DNA of 64,000 nt from Rhizobium sp. RM (GCF_013390595.1 NZ_JACAWV010000022.1:1178001-1242000), one strand, 5' to 3'. Counted from the stretch's first letter, positions 1 through 9,203 are shown. Translations and numbers: made by a program. Notes: generated by a model from the letters alone, not told the origin.

Positions 1-2
1 AC

Positions 3-302
3 TATACCGTTGTCATGTCGCGCATAGGTCTGGTGCCTGAAGCCGCAACCCACCCCGAACTCGGCCGCCGCTATCTCGAGTTTTTCATGTCGAAAGAGGG
101 CCAGACGATCATGGCCCGGCAGTTGCAGATACCTGCCGTCAGCCCTGAAGTGGCGGGAGAAAATACCGCCAATACCATGCAGGCGATCCACGGCGCGCAA
201 TTGCGACCTGTTCCCGTCAGCCCCGGCCTGATGGTCTATCTCGATCAGGTCAAGCGAAGCCGTCTGATCGAACGCTGGAATGAAGCACTCCGTTCGCAAT
301 AG
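3..302 (+). CDS. Periplasmic binding protein, C-terminal part (cut by window edge)
   Basis: Only the last 99 codons are present; the frame is open to the left edge. The residues YTVVMSRIGLVPEAA and the following segment on a helix ending in EGQTIMARQLQIPAV look like the C-terminal lobe of an extracellular iron-type ABC binding protein. Such proteins are often encoded beside TctD/TctE two-component regulators and tct transporters in Proteobacteria. The tct genes follow on the same strand after 300 bases, so a sensing or regulatory role for the transporter is possible. That link is inference, because the upstream genes lie outside the window. Confidence 0.6.
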   Translation, partial: YTVVMSRIGLVPEAATHPELGRRYLEFFMSKEGQTIMARQLQIPAVSPEVAGENTANTMQAIHGAQLRPVPVSPGLMVYLDQVKRSRLIERWNEALRSQ

Positions 303-602
303 ATTGACCGAAAATCGCGCGCGACAGGTGGCGCGGTATCGTTTTGTAGACGTGCGACGGAAATTAATAGAGAGTAAACAACCAGGGAATTGCTTTGCGT
401 CAGTTAGATGACAGCTTTCTGTGGTGCTCTGCAATCCTTCTTCATTCCGTGGAGGCGGAAGAAGATGTGGGAGGAAATCTCAAAGATCGAAAATGCCAGC
501 GCCGCTTTAGCCGCGCCAGGGTATCTGCGTCTTTGGCACCCCTTCCCGCATAAAAACATAACGACGCCCAAAACGAACAAGGGCATCCTGAGGAGGGTTA
601 AA
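303..602. other. Intergenic region upstream of tctC
   Basis: No convincing gene is seen here. An in-frame extension of tctC reaches back to 408 but lacks signal-peptide character and an SD. The tctC SD (AGGAGG, 591-596) lies at the right end. I could not identify a clear promoter. A GG/GC pair at 535-549 resembles a sigma-54 site but has the wrong spacing. Confidence 0.5.
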
Positions 603-1547
603 GTGAAACATTTTCTTATCAGCACATTCCTGGCAGGCGCGATCGCTCTTCCGGCGGCAGCCGCCGACTACATGATCATCGCTCCGGCAAATCCGGGCGG
701 CGGCTGGGACCAGACGGCACGCTCGCTGCAAACCGTTCTCCAGGAAGAAGGCATTTCCAAGAGCGTGCAGGTACAGAACGTCCCGGGCGCTGGCGGCACC
801 ATCGGTCTGGCACAGTTTGCCAGCCAGCAGAAGGGCAACCCGAATGCCCTGATCGTTGGCGGTTACGTCATGGTTGGTGCGATCCTGACAAACAAGTCCC
901 CGGTAACCTTGAACGAAGTGACCCCGGTTGCCCGTCTGACCGGTGAATACGAAGCCATCGTTGTACCCGCATCCTCCGACATCAAGACGATCAAGGATCT
1001 GATCGAGAAGCTGAAGAGCGATCCGGGCAGCGTATCCTGGGGCGGCGGTTCGGCTGGCGGCACCGACCACATCACCGCGGGCCTGATTGCCAAGGCGGCT
1101 GGCGTCGATCCGACCAAGATCAACTACATCGCCTATTCCGGCGGCGGCGAAGCGCTTGCCTCGATCCTCGGCTCGCAGGTCACGGCCGGTATTTCCAGCT
1201 ACGGCGAATTCGAAAGCCAGGTTAAGGCCGGCACGCTGCGCCTGCTTGCAGTCTCCAGCGAAGAAAAGCTCGAAGGCATCGATGCTCCGACGCTGAAGGA
1301 AAGCGGTCTCGATGTCGTCGTTCAGAACTGGCGTATGGTCGCGGCTCCTCCCGGCCTGACACCGGATCAGGAAAAGGCTGTTAACGCCGACATCGAAAAG
1401 CTCGCCAAGTCCGCCAAGTGGCAGGAAACGCTGAAGACCAAGGGCTGGATGGACACCTATCTCGCCGGTGACGAGTTCAAGGCACAGCTTGCCAAGGACA
1501 CCACCTCCACAGAAGCGATCCTCAAAGACATCGGACTTGTAAAATGA
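603..1547 (+). CDS. tctC: Tripartite tricarboxylate transporter, periplasmic binding subunit (TctC family)
   Basis: This is the periplasmic receptor of a tripartite tricarboxylate transporter, which captures a carboxylate and hands it to the TctA/TctB membrane subunits. The 314-aa product starts at GTG 603, behind AGGAGG with 6-nt spacing, and opens directly with a signal peptide ([20 protein letters not shown], cleavage near AAA-DY). The motif [12 protein letters not shown] near the mature N-terminus and the [10 protein letters not shown] stretch are typical of the family (Bug/TctC). The length matches the family. The stop overlaps the tctB start (ATGA at 1544). The substrate cannot be read from sequence; citrate or another tricarboxylate is the family default. 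Confidence 0.9.
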   Translation: MKHFLISTFLAGAIALPAAAADYMIIAPANPGGGWDQTARSLQTVLQEEGISKSVQVQNVPGAGGTIGLAQFASQQKGNPNALIVGGYVMVGAILTNKSPVTLNEVTPVARLTGEYEAIVVPASSDIKTIKDLIEKLKSDPGSVSWGGGSAGGTDHITAGLIAKAAGVDPTKINYIAYSGGGEALASILGSQVTAGISSYGEFESQVKAGTLRLLAVSSEEKLEGIDAPTLKESGLDVVVQNWRMVAAPPGLTPDQEKAVNADIEKLAKSAKWQETLKTKGWMDTYLAGDEFKAQLAKDTTSTEAILKDIGLVK

Positions 1548-2038
1548 GCCAGGGTTTTAACCCTTCCCGCGAACAAAAGCGCCGCCCTGACTGGGCGGCG
1601 CTGCTGATCGCCGTCGCCCTCGTCGCCGTTGCCTGTGTGATCTTCTGGGATAGCGCACGCCTCGCCAGTGTTACCGGATATTCGCCGGTCGGTCCGGCCA
1701 CCGTGCCCTACGCCATCGGATTCTGTCTGATCGGGCTGGCCATCTGGACAGCCATCGAGGCCTGGCGCAACGATTTCCCGGCCCGTGACAAGCAGGAAGT
1801 CGGACCCGTCGTCTGGGTCGTTGCCGGTCTTGCAGCGCAGATGCTGCTGCTGAAAGTCGCAGGTTTTTCGATTGCAACCGGTCTGCTCTTTGCCTTTACG
1901 GCCCGCGCCTTCGGAAAACGCAAGCTTTGGTATTCTATCCCGCTCGGGATCGTTCTGAGCTTCATCGTGTGGTTCATTTTTGCGCGGCTCCTGCAACTTT
2001 CGCTGCCCGCCGGCCCGCTGGAACGGCTGTTCGTCTAA
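1544..2038 (+). CDS. tctB: Tripartite tricarboxylate transporter, small membrane subunit (TctB family)
   Basis: The 164-aa product is the poorly conserved small membrane subunit of the transporter. It has about four hydrophobic segments: AALLIAVALVAVACVIFW, the segment after TVPYAIGF, VVWVVAGLAAQMLLL, and a C-terminal pair. Its ATG overlaps the tctC stop by four bases, so translation is probably coupled. It sits between tctC and tctA, the canonical order C-B-A. The call relies as much on position as on sequence, because TctB proteins diverge quickly. Confidence 0.85.
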   Translation: MSQGFNPSREQKRRPDWAALLIAVALVAVACVIFWDSARLASVTGYSPVGPATVPYAIGFCLIGLAIWTAIEAWRNDFPARDKQEVGPVVWVVAGLAAQMLLLKVAGFSIATGLLFAFTARAFGKRKLWYSIPLGIVLSFIVWFIFARLLQLSLPAGPLERLFV

Positions 2039-2125
2039 CGGCCATTCCGACCAAATTTCGCGATCAAAGAGAACTGAGGCGCGGCATAAGCGCCATCGTT
2101 CCGCCCGACAGGGGGAAATCTGTCC

Positions 2126-3643
2126 ATGAGTACGTTTGAATTCCTGCTGCACGGTCTTGAGGTTGCTGCCCAACCCATGAACCTGCTCTATGCGCTGATC
2201 GGCGTCACGCTCGGCACGGCCGTTGGCGTGCTGCCGGGCATTGGCCCGGCGTTGACCGTGGCGCTGCTGCTTCCCGTGACATACCGATTGGACCCTGCCG
2301 GTTCGCTCATCATGTTCGCGGGTATCTATTACGGCGGTATGTATGGCGGATCGACAACCTCGATCCTGCTCAACACGCCCGGCGAAAGCGCCTCGATCGT
2401 GACGGCCCTCGAAGGCAACAAGATGGCGCGAAAAGGCCGCGGTGGTCCGGCGTTGGCAACAGCCGCCATCGGCTCATTCGTTGCGGGCTTGATCGCCACA
2501 ATCGCCTTGGCTTTCGTTGCGCCATACATCGTCAAGCTGGCGCTGGTATTCGGTCCGCGTGAGTATTTCGCGCTGATGGTACTGGCCTTCGTGACCGTCT
2601 CGTCCGCCTTCGGCGATTCTGCACTGCGTGGCCTGACATCGCTCTTCATCGGTTTCACGCTTGCCATCATCGGCATCGACCAGTTGACCGGCCAGACCCG
2701 CATGAGCTTCGGCGTTCCTGACCTGCTCGACGGCATCGAAGTAACGACGCTTGCCGTCGCTATGTTCGCCATCGGCGAAACGCTGTTCATCGTCGCACAG
2801 GGTGCCAGCGGTCCCGACAAGGTGGAGGCCGTCAAGGGTTCGATCTGGATGAGCGCACAGGACTGGGCACGCTCCTGGAAAGCCTGGTTGCGCGGTACTC
2901 TGATCGGCTTCCCCATCGGCGCAATGCCTGCAGGCGGCGCCGAAATTGGCACCTTCCTCTCCTACGCCACCGAAAAGAAGCTGACCAAATATCCGGAAGA
3001 GTTCGGTGAGGGCGCGATTGAAGGCGTGGCTGGTCCGGAAGCTGCCAACAACGCATCTGCAGCCGGCACACTCGTGCCACTGCTGACGCTCGGCCTGCCG
3101 ACCACAGCGACCGCAGCCATCATGCTGGCCGGTTTCCAGCAATATGGCCTGCAGCCCGGCCCGCTGCTGTTTGCGACCAATCCGCAACTCGTCTGGGGTC
3201 TGATTGCCAGCCTCTTCATCGCCAACCTGATGCTGCTGGTCCTCAACCTGCCGCTGATCGGCCTGTGGGTGAAGCTGCTGACCATTCCGAAGCCCTGGCT
3301 TTATGCAGGCATCCTGCTGTTCGCCACGCTTGGCACCATCGGCGCCAATCCATCGGTGTTCGAACTCGGCATGCTGCTCGCCTTCGGTGTTCTCGGCTAC
3401 ATCATGCGCATCTTCGGTTATCCGATTGCACCAGCCGTTGTTGGTCTGATCCTTGGACCACTTGCCGAACAGCAGCTTCGCCGCGCATTGGCCATCGGTC
3501 AGGGCGATCCGACTGTGCTCTTCACCTCACCAATTGCGGTCGGACTGTTCATCGTCGCAGCCGCTGCCTTCATCATCCCGCTCATCATGCGTATTCGTGG
3601 ACGTGGTGAAGTTCTGACCCAGCTCGCCGCAAGCGAAGACTGA
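2126..3643 (+). CDS. tctA: Tripartite tricarboxylate transporter, large permease (TctA family)
   Basis: This is the main membrane permease of the transporter, 505 aa with about 11-12 hydrophobic segments. Diagnostic TctA motifs are visible: [20 protein letters not shown] near residue 35, [20 protein letters not shown] near residue 70, and [15 protein letters not shown] with [14 protein letters not shown] in the middle. These glycine- and proline-rich repeats form the two inverted halves of the family fold. The ATG follows a GGGGGAAA SD after an 87-base gap from tctB. A strong terminator follows at 3667, which ends the tctCBA operon. Confidence 0.95.
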   Translation: MSTFEFLLHGLEVAAQPMNLLYALIGVTLGTAVGVLPGIGPALTVALLLPVTYRLDPAGSLIMFAGIYYGGMYGGSTTSILLNTPGESASIVTALEGNKMARKGRGGPALATAAIGSFVAGLIATIALAFVAPYIVKLALVFGPREYFALMVLAFVTVSSAFGDSALRGLTSLFIGFTLAIIGIDQLTGQTRMSFGVPDLLDGIEVTTLAVAMFAIGETLFIVAQGASGPDKVEAVKGSIWMSAQDWARSWKAWLRGTLIGFPIGAMPAGGAEIGTFLSYATEKKLTKYPEEFGEGAIEGVAGPEAANNASAAGTLVPLLTLGLPTTATAAIMLAGFQQYGLQPGPLLFATNPQLVWGLIASLFIANLMLLVLNLPLIGLWVKLLTIPKPWLYAGILLFATLGTIGANPSVFELGMLLAFGVLGYIMRIFGYPIAPAVVGLILGPLAEQQLRRALAIGQGDPTVLFTSPIAVGLFIVAAAAFIIPLIMRIRGRGEVLTQLAASED

Positions 3644-3666
3644 TAAAAAACTCCCAGGGTGACTGG

Positions 3667-3698
3667 CCTCGTATCCGCAAGGATACGGGGCTTTTTTG
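3667..3698 (+). terminator. Rho-independent terminator after tctA
   Basis: The stem CCTCGTATCC / GGATACGGGG (10 bp, one G-T pair) has a GCAA loop and is followed by CTTTTTTG. It lies 24 bases past the tctA stop. Confidence 0.9.
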
Positions 3699-3775
3699 TT
3701 GCGACAGCAAGCGAGTTTTCCAGCGCACAAACCGCAGAAGAGTTGTAGAGTCCACCGCAATCGAAGGAGAATGAT

Positions 3776-4030
3776 ATGCGTCGGATCGCACTGATGATGA
3801 TGCTCGCGCTTGCGGGCTGCACCACGGCCCCTGTTGAACCGATTCCGGGCAGCATCACCTATGGCGGGCAGCCACGTACCAAATTGACGAAATCCCCTAT
3901 TGGCAGCACCCTTAGCCATGAATTCATCATGGGCGACGGACGCCTGGCAATTGAAACCTACCGCATCCAGCCGGACCGTTCGCTGTCGCTGGAAAACCGC
4001 GTGATCGTCGGTGATTGGCCTCCGCAATAA
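3776..4030 (+). CDS. Small putative lipoprotein
   Basis: An 84-aa protein starts at ATG 3776 behind a GAAGGAG SD. The N-terminus MRRIALMMMLALAGC is a lipoprotein signal with lipobox LAGC, so Cys15 would be acylated and the protein anchored in the inner or outer membrane. The mature part is short and polar (PIPGSITYGGQPRT...RVIVGDWPPQ), with no domain that I recognise. It is a stand-alone gene between the tct terminator and the iron transporter promoter region. No function is proposed. Confidence 0.75.
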   Translation: MRRIALMMMLALAGCTTAPVEPIPGSITYGGQPRTKLTKSPIGSTLSHEFIMGDGRLAIETYRIQPDRSLSLENRVIVGDWPPQ

Positions 4031-4062
4031 CGACGCCAACGTCCCTTTTCCACTGAGCGCAA

Positions 4063-4079
4063 TTCAGAATTATTCTAAA
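4063..4079. promoter_or_regulatory. Candidate ICE box (Irr binding site)
   Basis: The sequence TTCAGAATTATTCTAAA differs at one base from the published ICE consensus TTTAGAA-N3-TTCTAAA bound by the rhizobial iron regulator Irr. It lies 109 bases upstream of the siderophore-transporter start, a position compatible with activation. This is a sequence match only. Confidence 0.6.
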
Positions 4080-4115
4080 AGATAATTTTGATTTCCTGAC
4101 GCTCTGGCAATAAAG

Positions 4116-4132
4116 CTGATTTTTGAAATCAG
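4116..4132. promoter_or_regulatory. Candidate IRO box (RirA operator)
   Basis: CTGATTT-TTG-AAATCAG is a perfect 7-bp inverted repeat and contains TGA-N9-TCA, the core described for IRO boxes of the iron-sulfur repressor RirA. It lies 56 bases upstream of the GTG start of the siderophore-binding protein, where a repressor would block transcription when iron is plentiful. Confidence 0.6.
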
Positions 4133-4187
4133 GTTAAGCTCCGGGCGGTCTCTGTTGCCCGGTGCGGTATTTGCAAGGGAAACATCC

Positions 4188-5126
4188 GTGGCCATGAACT
4201 TCTCCTTCCCCGTCCGTCTTCTGGCAGCCGCCGCCTTCGGCATCGGCGCGTTGACGGCTCAGGCGCACGCCGAAGACGTTACCATCAAGCACGCTCAGGG
4301 CGAAACTGTGCTGAAAGCAGCGCCGAAGAAGGTACTTGTCCTGGATATTCCGTCGCTCGATACCCTGAATGCACTGGGCTATGAGCCGGCAGGTGTTCTC
4401 GGCTCGAACCTGCCTTCTTACCTGAAGAAATATTCGGACGATAAGTACCTGAAGGTCGGCACGCTGTTCGAACCCGACTATGAGGCGATCAATGCAGCTG
4501 AAGCGGATCTGGTGATTGTCGGCGGCCGTTCGCGTGCCAAATACCCTGATGTTTCCAAGATCACGCCTGCCATTGACATGTCGGTAGATTCCAAGGACTT
4601 CATCAATAGCGTCAAGAGCAACGTCACAAAGCTTGGCGATATCTTCGGCAAGCAGGAAGAAGCGAAAAAGCTCGACGCCTCGATCGATGAAAAAGCCGCC
4701 CGTTTGAAAGCCCTCTCCCCTGAGGCTGGAACAGCGATGATCCTCGTCACCAATGCGGGCAAGATCGGCGCTTATGGCCCCAACTCGCGCGTTGGCTGGC
4801 TACACCGGGAAATCGGCTTCAAGACGGTTGAAGAAAACATCGACGATCGTTTCCATGGCGGCGATGTCGTTTCCTTTGAATACCTCCTGGAGAAGAATCC
4901 GGACTGGCTGTTCGTGATCGACCGCGACGCTGGCGTCGGCTCCAGCAAGGAAGGCAATGCTGCCCAGCAGGTTCTTGATAATGAACTGGTGCACCAGACG
5001 AAAGCCTGGAAGAACGGCCATATTGTTTACCTCGATCCACAGGCGGCCTATATCGTTTCCAGTGGCTACACCGCATTGACGACGCTGATCGACCAGGTCT
5101 ACACGGCGGTTTCCGCCAAGAAATAA
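4188..5126 (+). CDS. Ferric-siderophore ABC transporter, periplasmic binding protein
   Basis: This 312-aa protein is the periplasmic receptor of an iron(III)-siderophore importer. It starts at GTG 4188 behind AAGGGA with 7-nt spacing; ATG 4194 is an alternative. A signal peptide (FPVRLLAAAAFGIGALTAQAHA) ends near AHA-ED. The motifs KVLVLDIPSLDTLNALGYEP and TLFEPDYEAINAAEADLVIVGGRS resemble the FatB/VctP/YclQ group, which handles catecholate-type siderophores. The two permeases and the ATPase follow on the same strand. An ICE box and an IRO box lie directly upstream, so iron control by Irr and RirA is likely. No TonB receptor is in the window. Confidence 0.88.
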   Translation: MAMNFSFPVRLLAAAAFGIGALTAQAHAEDVTIKHAQGETVLKAAPKKVLVLDIPSLDTLNALGYEPAGVLGSNLPSYLKKYSDDKYLKVGTLFEPDYEAINAAEADLVIVGGRSRAKYPDVSKITPAIDMSVDSKDFINSVKSNVTKLGDIFGKQEEAKKLDASIDEKAARLKALSPEAGTAMILVTNAGKIGAYGPNSRVGWLHREIGFKTVEENIDDRFHGGDVVSFEYLLEKNPDWLFVIDRDAGVGSSKEGNAAQQVLDNELVHQTKAWKNGHIVYLDPQAAYIVSSGYTALTTLIDQVYTAVSAKK

Positions 5127-5183
5127 CCGAGACGCAATATTCAGACTCCAGGCTCCAGCCGGTTCGACCGTCTGGAGCCTGCC

Positions 5184-6161
5184 GTGCATCAGAGACCCGC
5201 TTTGAAATATCTGGCACTCGCCCTTCTCGCCACATTCGGCCTTGCCGTCACCAGCCTTTTCGTTGGTGTCAGCGACGTGTCGATCACGGCGCTGATGTCG
5301 TCGGAGACAGAAGCCCGTGCGATGCTGGTATTGCTGGTCAGCCGCATTCCACGCACGCTTGCGCTTATCCTTGCCGGAAGCTCGATGGCGATCACCGGTC
5401 TCATCATGCAGATGCTTGTGCGCAATCGTTTTGTCGAACCCTCGACAGCCGGCACGGCGGAATCGGCCAGCCTCGGCCTTCTGGTGGTCACCATGTTGGC
5501 GCCGGAAACCCCGATCTTCGGCAAGATGCTTGTCGCGGCAGCCTTCGCTCTGGCCGGTACAGCGCTTTTCCTCCGAATTTTAAGACAGGTGCCGTTGCGC
5601 GATGTTTTGCTGGTGCCCTTGATCGGCATCATGCTGGGCGGAGTCATCTCCGCCATCACCACCTTCTTCGCCTATCGTTTTGATCTTTTGCAATCACTCG
5701 GCGCATGGATGACCGGGGATTTTTCCGGCGTTTTACGCGGCCGATACGAATTGCTGTGGGTCGGTTTCGTTTTCGCCATCGCGGCCTATCTTGCCGCTGA
5801 TCGCTTCACAGTGGCGGGCATGGGACGCGACTTTACCACCAACCTTGGCCTTAACTACCGACGCGTCATGACACTGGGACTGACCATCGTTTCGCTTGTC
5901 AGCGCTGTTGTGGTCGTAACAGTGGGGATGATCCCGTTTCTCGGCCTGATCGTTCCCAACGTCGTGAGCATGATGATTGGCGACAACATGCGCCGCTCGG
6001 TTCCGTGGGTTGCGACGCTTGGCGCAATCTTCGTCCTTGTCTGCGACATCATTGGCAGAACAATCCGGGCACCATATGAAATTCCGATCGGTACGGTGGT
6101 CGGTGTGATCGGGAGTGCCATGTTCCTCTATCTGCTATTGCGGAAGCGTCGCCATGTCTGA
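5184..6161 (+). CDS. Ferric-siderophore ABC transporter, permease 1 (FatD/VctD type)
   Basis: The 325-aa permease has about nine hydrophobic helices of the FecCD family. It starts at GTG 5184 with SD GGAG six bases upstream. Family motifs include SRIPRTLALILAGSSMAITGLIMQMLVRNRFVEPSTAGTAE (split here: RIPRTL, then GLIMQ and EPSTAGT) and GMIPFLGLIVPN near residue 250. It forms the membrane channel with the next gene, whose start lies inside this gene's last codons (8-bp overlap). Confidence 0.9.
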   Translation: MHQRPALKYLALALLATFGLAVTSLFVGVSDVSITALMSSETEARAMLVLLVSRIPRTLALILAGSSMAITGLIMQMLVRNRFVEPSTAGTAESASLGLLVVTMLAPETPIFGKMLVAAAFALAGTALFLRILRQVPLRDVLLVPLIGIMLGGVISAITTFFAYRFDLLQSLGAWMTGDFSGVLRGRYELLWVGFVFAIAAYLAADRFTVAGMGRDFTTNLGLNYRRVMTLGLTIVSLVSAVVVVTVGMIPFLGLIVPNVVSMMIGDNMRRSVPWVATLGAIFVLVCDIIGRTIRAPYEIPIGTVVGVIGSAMFLYLLLRKRRHV

Positions 6162-7122
6162 GAGGAACCCCGATACACGAGCGCGCATCGTCCTTCTGAT
6201 CTTGCTGGCGCTTGCATTGATCTCCGCCGCCGCCTTCATGACACTTGGCGCGAAAGGAAGCTGGAGCTTCGTGCTGGCATTTCGTGGCGTAAAGCTCTGG
6301 GCGCTGTTGATGGTCGCTTACGCTATCGCCGTTTCAACGGTATTGTTCCAGACGGTCACAAACAACCGCATCCTGACACCCTCCGTCATGGGATTCGATT
6401 CCCTTTACGTGCTGGTGCAAACGGCGTTGATCTTCGTTTTCACCTCCGCCACGGTGGTGATGATCGATCCGCAGATCAAGTTTCTGGCAGAAACCGCCCT
6501 GCTCGTCACCTTTTCCGCGTTGCTTTATCGCTGGCTGTTCGTAGGTGCTGAACGCAGCCTGCACCTTCTCGTGCTGGTCGGCATCGTCTTTGGTGTGTTC
6601 TTCCGAAGCCTTTCGGGCTTTATGCAAAGAGTGCTCGATCCGAATGAATTCGCCGTTCTGCAGGATTCGCTGTTTGCCAGCTTCAATTCTATCGATCCGA
6701 CGCTTCTCGCCATTTCCGCCGTCATCATTGGCGCGGTGACGGTGATCGGCCTACGCCTGATGCACACATTTGATGTTCTCTCCCTTGGGCGCGCCGCGGC
6801 CATCAGCCTCGGAGTTGATTACAAACGCACCGTCACGATCATCCTGGTGCTCGTATCGGTTCTGATTGCGGTTTCTACCGCCCTTGTCGGCCCGGTCATG
6901 TTCTTCGGCCTGCTCGTCGCAGCACTTGCACACTATTTGACGGGGAGCGGCAAACACGCCCATGTGCTGCCTGCGGCAATCCTGATCGCCATCATTTGCC
7001 TCGTCGGTGGTCAGGTGGTGCTGGAGCGGCTTTTCGCCTTTGACACCGCACTCTCCATCATCATCGAGTTTCTGGGCGGCATCGTTTTCATCGGACTTAT
7101 TCTCAAGCGGGGTGCGCGATGA
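6154..7122 (+). CDS. Ferric-siderophore ABC transporter, permease 2 (FatC/VctG type)
   Basis: This 322-aa FecCD-family permease is the second half of the channel. The start ATG 6154 overlaps the previous stop; a longer frame back to 6115 would lie wholly inside the upstream gene and is not needed. Motifs include NNRILTPSVMGFDSLYVL near residue 70 and LVGPVMFFGLLVAALAHYL near residue 250. In the FatC group the first of these replaces the usual NPLA-P motif. The stop overlaps the ATPase start (ATGA at 7119). Confidence 0.9.
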   Translation: MSERNPDTRARIVLLILLALALISAAAFMTLGAKGSWSFVLAFRGVKLWALLMVAYAIAVSTVLFQTVTNNRILTPSVMGFDSLYVLVQTALIFVFTSATVVMIDPQIKFLAETALLVTFSALLYRWLFVGAERSLHLLVLVGIVFGVFFRSLSGFMQRVLDPNEFAVLQDSLFASFNSIDPTLLAISAVIIGAVTVIGLRLMHTFDVLSLGRAAAISLGVDYKRTVTIILVLVSVLIAVSTALVGPVMFFGLLVAALAHYLTGSGKHAHVLPAAILIAIICLVGGQVVLERLFAFDTALSIIIEFLGGIVFIGLILKRGAR

Positions 7123-7877
7123 TCATCGCAAACGCGGTCAGCAAAGCGTATGGCGGCACCGTTGTCGTCAACGACGTTTCCATTTCCATTCCGGCCGGTG
7201 GCGTCACCTCCATAATCGGACCGAACGGGGCAGGAAAATCCACGCTTCTGTCCATCGTTGCCCGGTTGATGTCGATGGACAAGGGAACGGTGACCGTGGA
7301 CGGGCTCGACGTCACAAAAACGCCCTCGGACACGCTAGCAAGGCGCCTCTCCATCCTGCGCCAGGACAATCACATCTCCTCCAGATTGACTGTTCGCGAT
7401 CTCGTCGGCTTCGGCCGTTATCCTTATTCCAAAGGCAGACCCACCGTTGAGGACAAGGTACACATCGACAGGGCACTCGATTATCTGCATCTCGAATCCC
7501 TCGCCGATCGATTTCTCGACGAACTCTCTGGCGGCCAACGTCAGCGTGCATTCGTGGCCATGGTTCTGTGCCAGGATACGGATTACGTGCTCCTGGACGA
7601 ACCGCTGAACAACCTCGACATGAAACATGCCTCAAGCATGATGAAGATCATGCGCAAGGCGGCAGACGAGCTGAAGAAGACTGTCGTTGTGGTGCTGCAC
7701 GACATCAACTTCGCCTCCTGGTACTCCGACCACATCATCGCGATGCGCGACGGCCATATCAATCGCCACGGCAGCGTTGAAGATATTATCCGGCCAGAGG
7801 TTTTGCGGGAAATCTACGACATGGATATCGATGTGAAGGAGATGGACGGCCAGCGCATTTGCCTGTTCTATGCGTGA
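7119..7877 (+). CDS. Ferric-siderophore ABC transporter, ATP-binding protein (FatE/VctC type)
   Basis: The 252-aa cytoplasmic ATPase powers the importer. Visible elements are Walker A GPNGAGKST (about residues 34-42), Q-loop RQDNHISSRLTVRDLVGFGRYPYS, signature LSGGQRQR near 137, Walker B YVLLDEP near 157 and the switch histidine in VVVLHDINFA. The C-terminal part (DMDIDVKEMDGQRICLFY) is typical of siderophore importers. It is the last gene of the four-gene operon; no clear terminator follows before dps. Confidence 0.93.
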   Translation: MIIANAVSKAYGGTVVVNDVSISIPAGGVTSIIGPNGAGKSTLLSIVARLMSMDKGTVTVDGLDVTKTPSDTLARRLSILRQDNHISSRLTVRDLVGFGRYPYSKGRPTVEDKVHIDRALDYLHLESLADRFLDELSGGQRQRAFVAMVLCQDTDYVLLDEPLNNLDMKHASSMMKIMRKAADELKKTVVVVLHDINFASWYSDHIIAMRDGHINRHGSVEDIIRPEVLREIYDMDIDVKEMDGQRICLFYA

Positions 7878-8062
7878 CACATCGCTATCGTAAGGAATTC
7901 TGGAATGACCACCGTTTCGGGTGGAACGCGGCGCAAGCCGGAGCGTTAGTTGAAAGAACAGGAAGGGGACACAGAGCGAAGACGCCCTATCTTTGCCTCC
8001 CCTTTCCAGAAAACCGAAGATTTCCAAAGCGGCATTCCGTCCGCACCCTTCAGGAGACATCG

Positions 8063-8551
8063 ATGAAGACGCACAAGACGAAGAACGACCTGCCCTCCAA
8101 CGCGAAGTCGACCGTGATCGGCATTCTCAACGAATCGCTCGCTTCGGTGATCGACCTGGCGCTGGCAACAAAGCAGGCGCACTGGAACCTCAAGGGACCG
8201 CAATTCATCGCCGTTCACGAACTTCTCGACGGTTTCCGCACGCAACTCGACGATCATGGCGATACCATCGCTGAAAGGGTCGTGCAGCTTGGCGGCACCG
8301 CCCTCGGCAGCCTGCAGTCCGTTTCATCTGCTACAGCGCTCAAAGCCTATCCAACTGACATTTATGCAATCCACGACCATCTGGGCGCACTGATCGATCG
8401 TTATGGCGACGTGGCGAACATGATACGCAAGGCAATCGACGATTCCGACGAGGCCGGCGATCCCACCACAGCCGATATCTTCACCGCCGCCTCGCGCGAT
8501 CTCGACAAGGCGCTGTGGTTCCTCGAGGCGCATGTTCAGGAAAAAAACTGA
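8063..8551 (+). CDS. dps: Dps family DNA-protecting ferritin
   Basis: The 162-aa product is a Dps mini-ferritin, which oxidises Fe(II) with hydrogen peroxide, stores iron and protects DNA in a 12-subunit shell. It starts at ATG 8063 with SD CAGGAGA. The ferroxidase motif is seen as KQAHWNLKGPQFIAVHELLDG followed by DDHGDTIAERVVQLGG, giving the conserved His, Asp and Glu ligands. The N-terminus is lysine-rich (KTHKTKNDLPSNAK), which could help DNA contact. It lies 185 bases after the iron importer and has its own terminator, so joint iron or peroxide control is plausible but not shown. Confidence 0.93.
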   Translation: MKTHKTKNDLPSNAKSTVIGILNESLASVIDLALATKQAHWNLKGPQFIAVHELLDGFRTQLDDHGDTIAERVVQLGGTALGSLQSVSSATALKAYPTDIYAIHDHLGALIDRYGDVANMIRKAIDDSDEAGDPTTADIFTAASRDLDKALWFLEAHVQEKN

Positions 8552-8585
8552 ACCACATCCTGGGCTAGACATTATCCAGACACCA

Positions 8586-8614
8586 AAACGCCCGGACAAA
8601 ACCGGGCGTTTTTC
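8586..8614 (+). terminator. Rho-independent terminator after dps
   Basis: The perfect 10-bp stem AAACGCCCGG / CCGGGCGTTT has loop ACAAAA and a following T run. It lies 34 bases past the dps stop. Confidence 0.9.
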
Positions 8615-8767
8615 ATTCGACACACTGCAGAGATACGCTCGCGTGAACTCGTAATCTGAAATGATCGTCAACACATCATCGCCGAAAATCGAAATCGATT
8701 TTCGGAGAGAACAATGGTTGATCTGCAATGTCGGAGCGTCATTCAGCGACCGACAGGACGCATACCG

Positions 8768-8989
8768 CTAATGCCGCCGCAATATGGCAAGGCCGATATC
8801 CCGCAGCATCTCATGGTCGAGAATACCGCGCTGCGCGCTGCGGATGAGTACCGCCGCGCACTCATTGGCGACATGACTGCTACGATCTTCAAGGCACTCA
8901 AAACATACGCCATCGAAAATGTTCTGCAGATCGGTAATCTGCTCTGGCGACAACTGCGCGCCAACTCTTTGAAAAGCCGCATACGACAA
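8768..8989 (-). CDS. Small hypothetical protein (TTG start)
   Basis: This 73-aa frame starts at TTG 8989, placed 7 bases after a strong GGGAGGA (8996-9002 on the plus strand). The product, beginning MSYAAFQRVGAQLSPEQITD, looks like a folded helical protein: alternating hydrophobic positions, two Cys in GVCFECLED, one in NECAAVLIRS, and an acidic/basic balance. I recognise no family. A 97-aa frame on the opposite strand over the same bases has poor composition and no good SD, so I prefer this strand. The gene stands alone; its neighbours are dps and tRNA-Gly. Confidence 0.6.
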   Translation of the reverse strand: MSYAAFQRVGAQLSPEQITDLQNIFDGVCFECLEDRSSHVANECAAVLIRSAQRGILDHEMLRDIGLAILRRH

Positions 8990-9203
8990 GGCTCATCCTC
9001 CCGATGACATGCCAAGTATCGTTCAACAAGTTTGTTTTTGATTTTTTCGTGGACAGGAAATTTGTACACCCGAACGAATCACTTGTCGAATCAGATTTTA
9101 ACCAAATGTAAATGGGTGATTTTTCGATTTCCCCGCATCAAAACGATAGCGCTCCAATGCGACAATCAGATGAGAATTTCCGATAAATCTGCAAAAGAAA
9201 GTG

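Noticed and set aside
535-549. Sigma-54-like promoter before tctC
   Set aside because: GG and GC are 11 bases apart, one more than sigma-54 promoters tolerate.
408-602. N-terminal extension of the TctC-like protein
   Set aside because: The added 65 residues are basic and Trp-rich, lie before a perfect SD and signal peptide at 603, and have no SD of their own.
8714-9007. 97-aa frame on the plus strand
   Set aside because: No SD, unusual composition, and it lies opposite a frame with a strong SD and better protein character.
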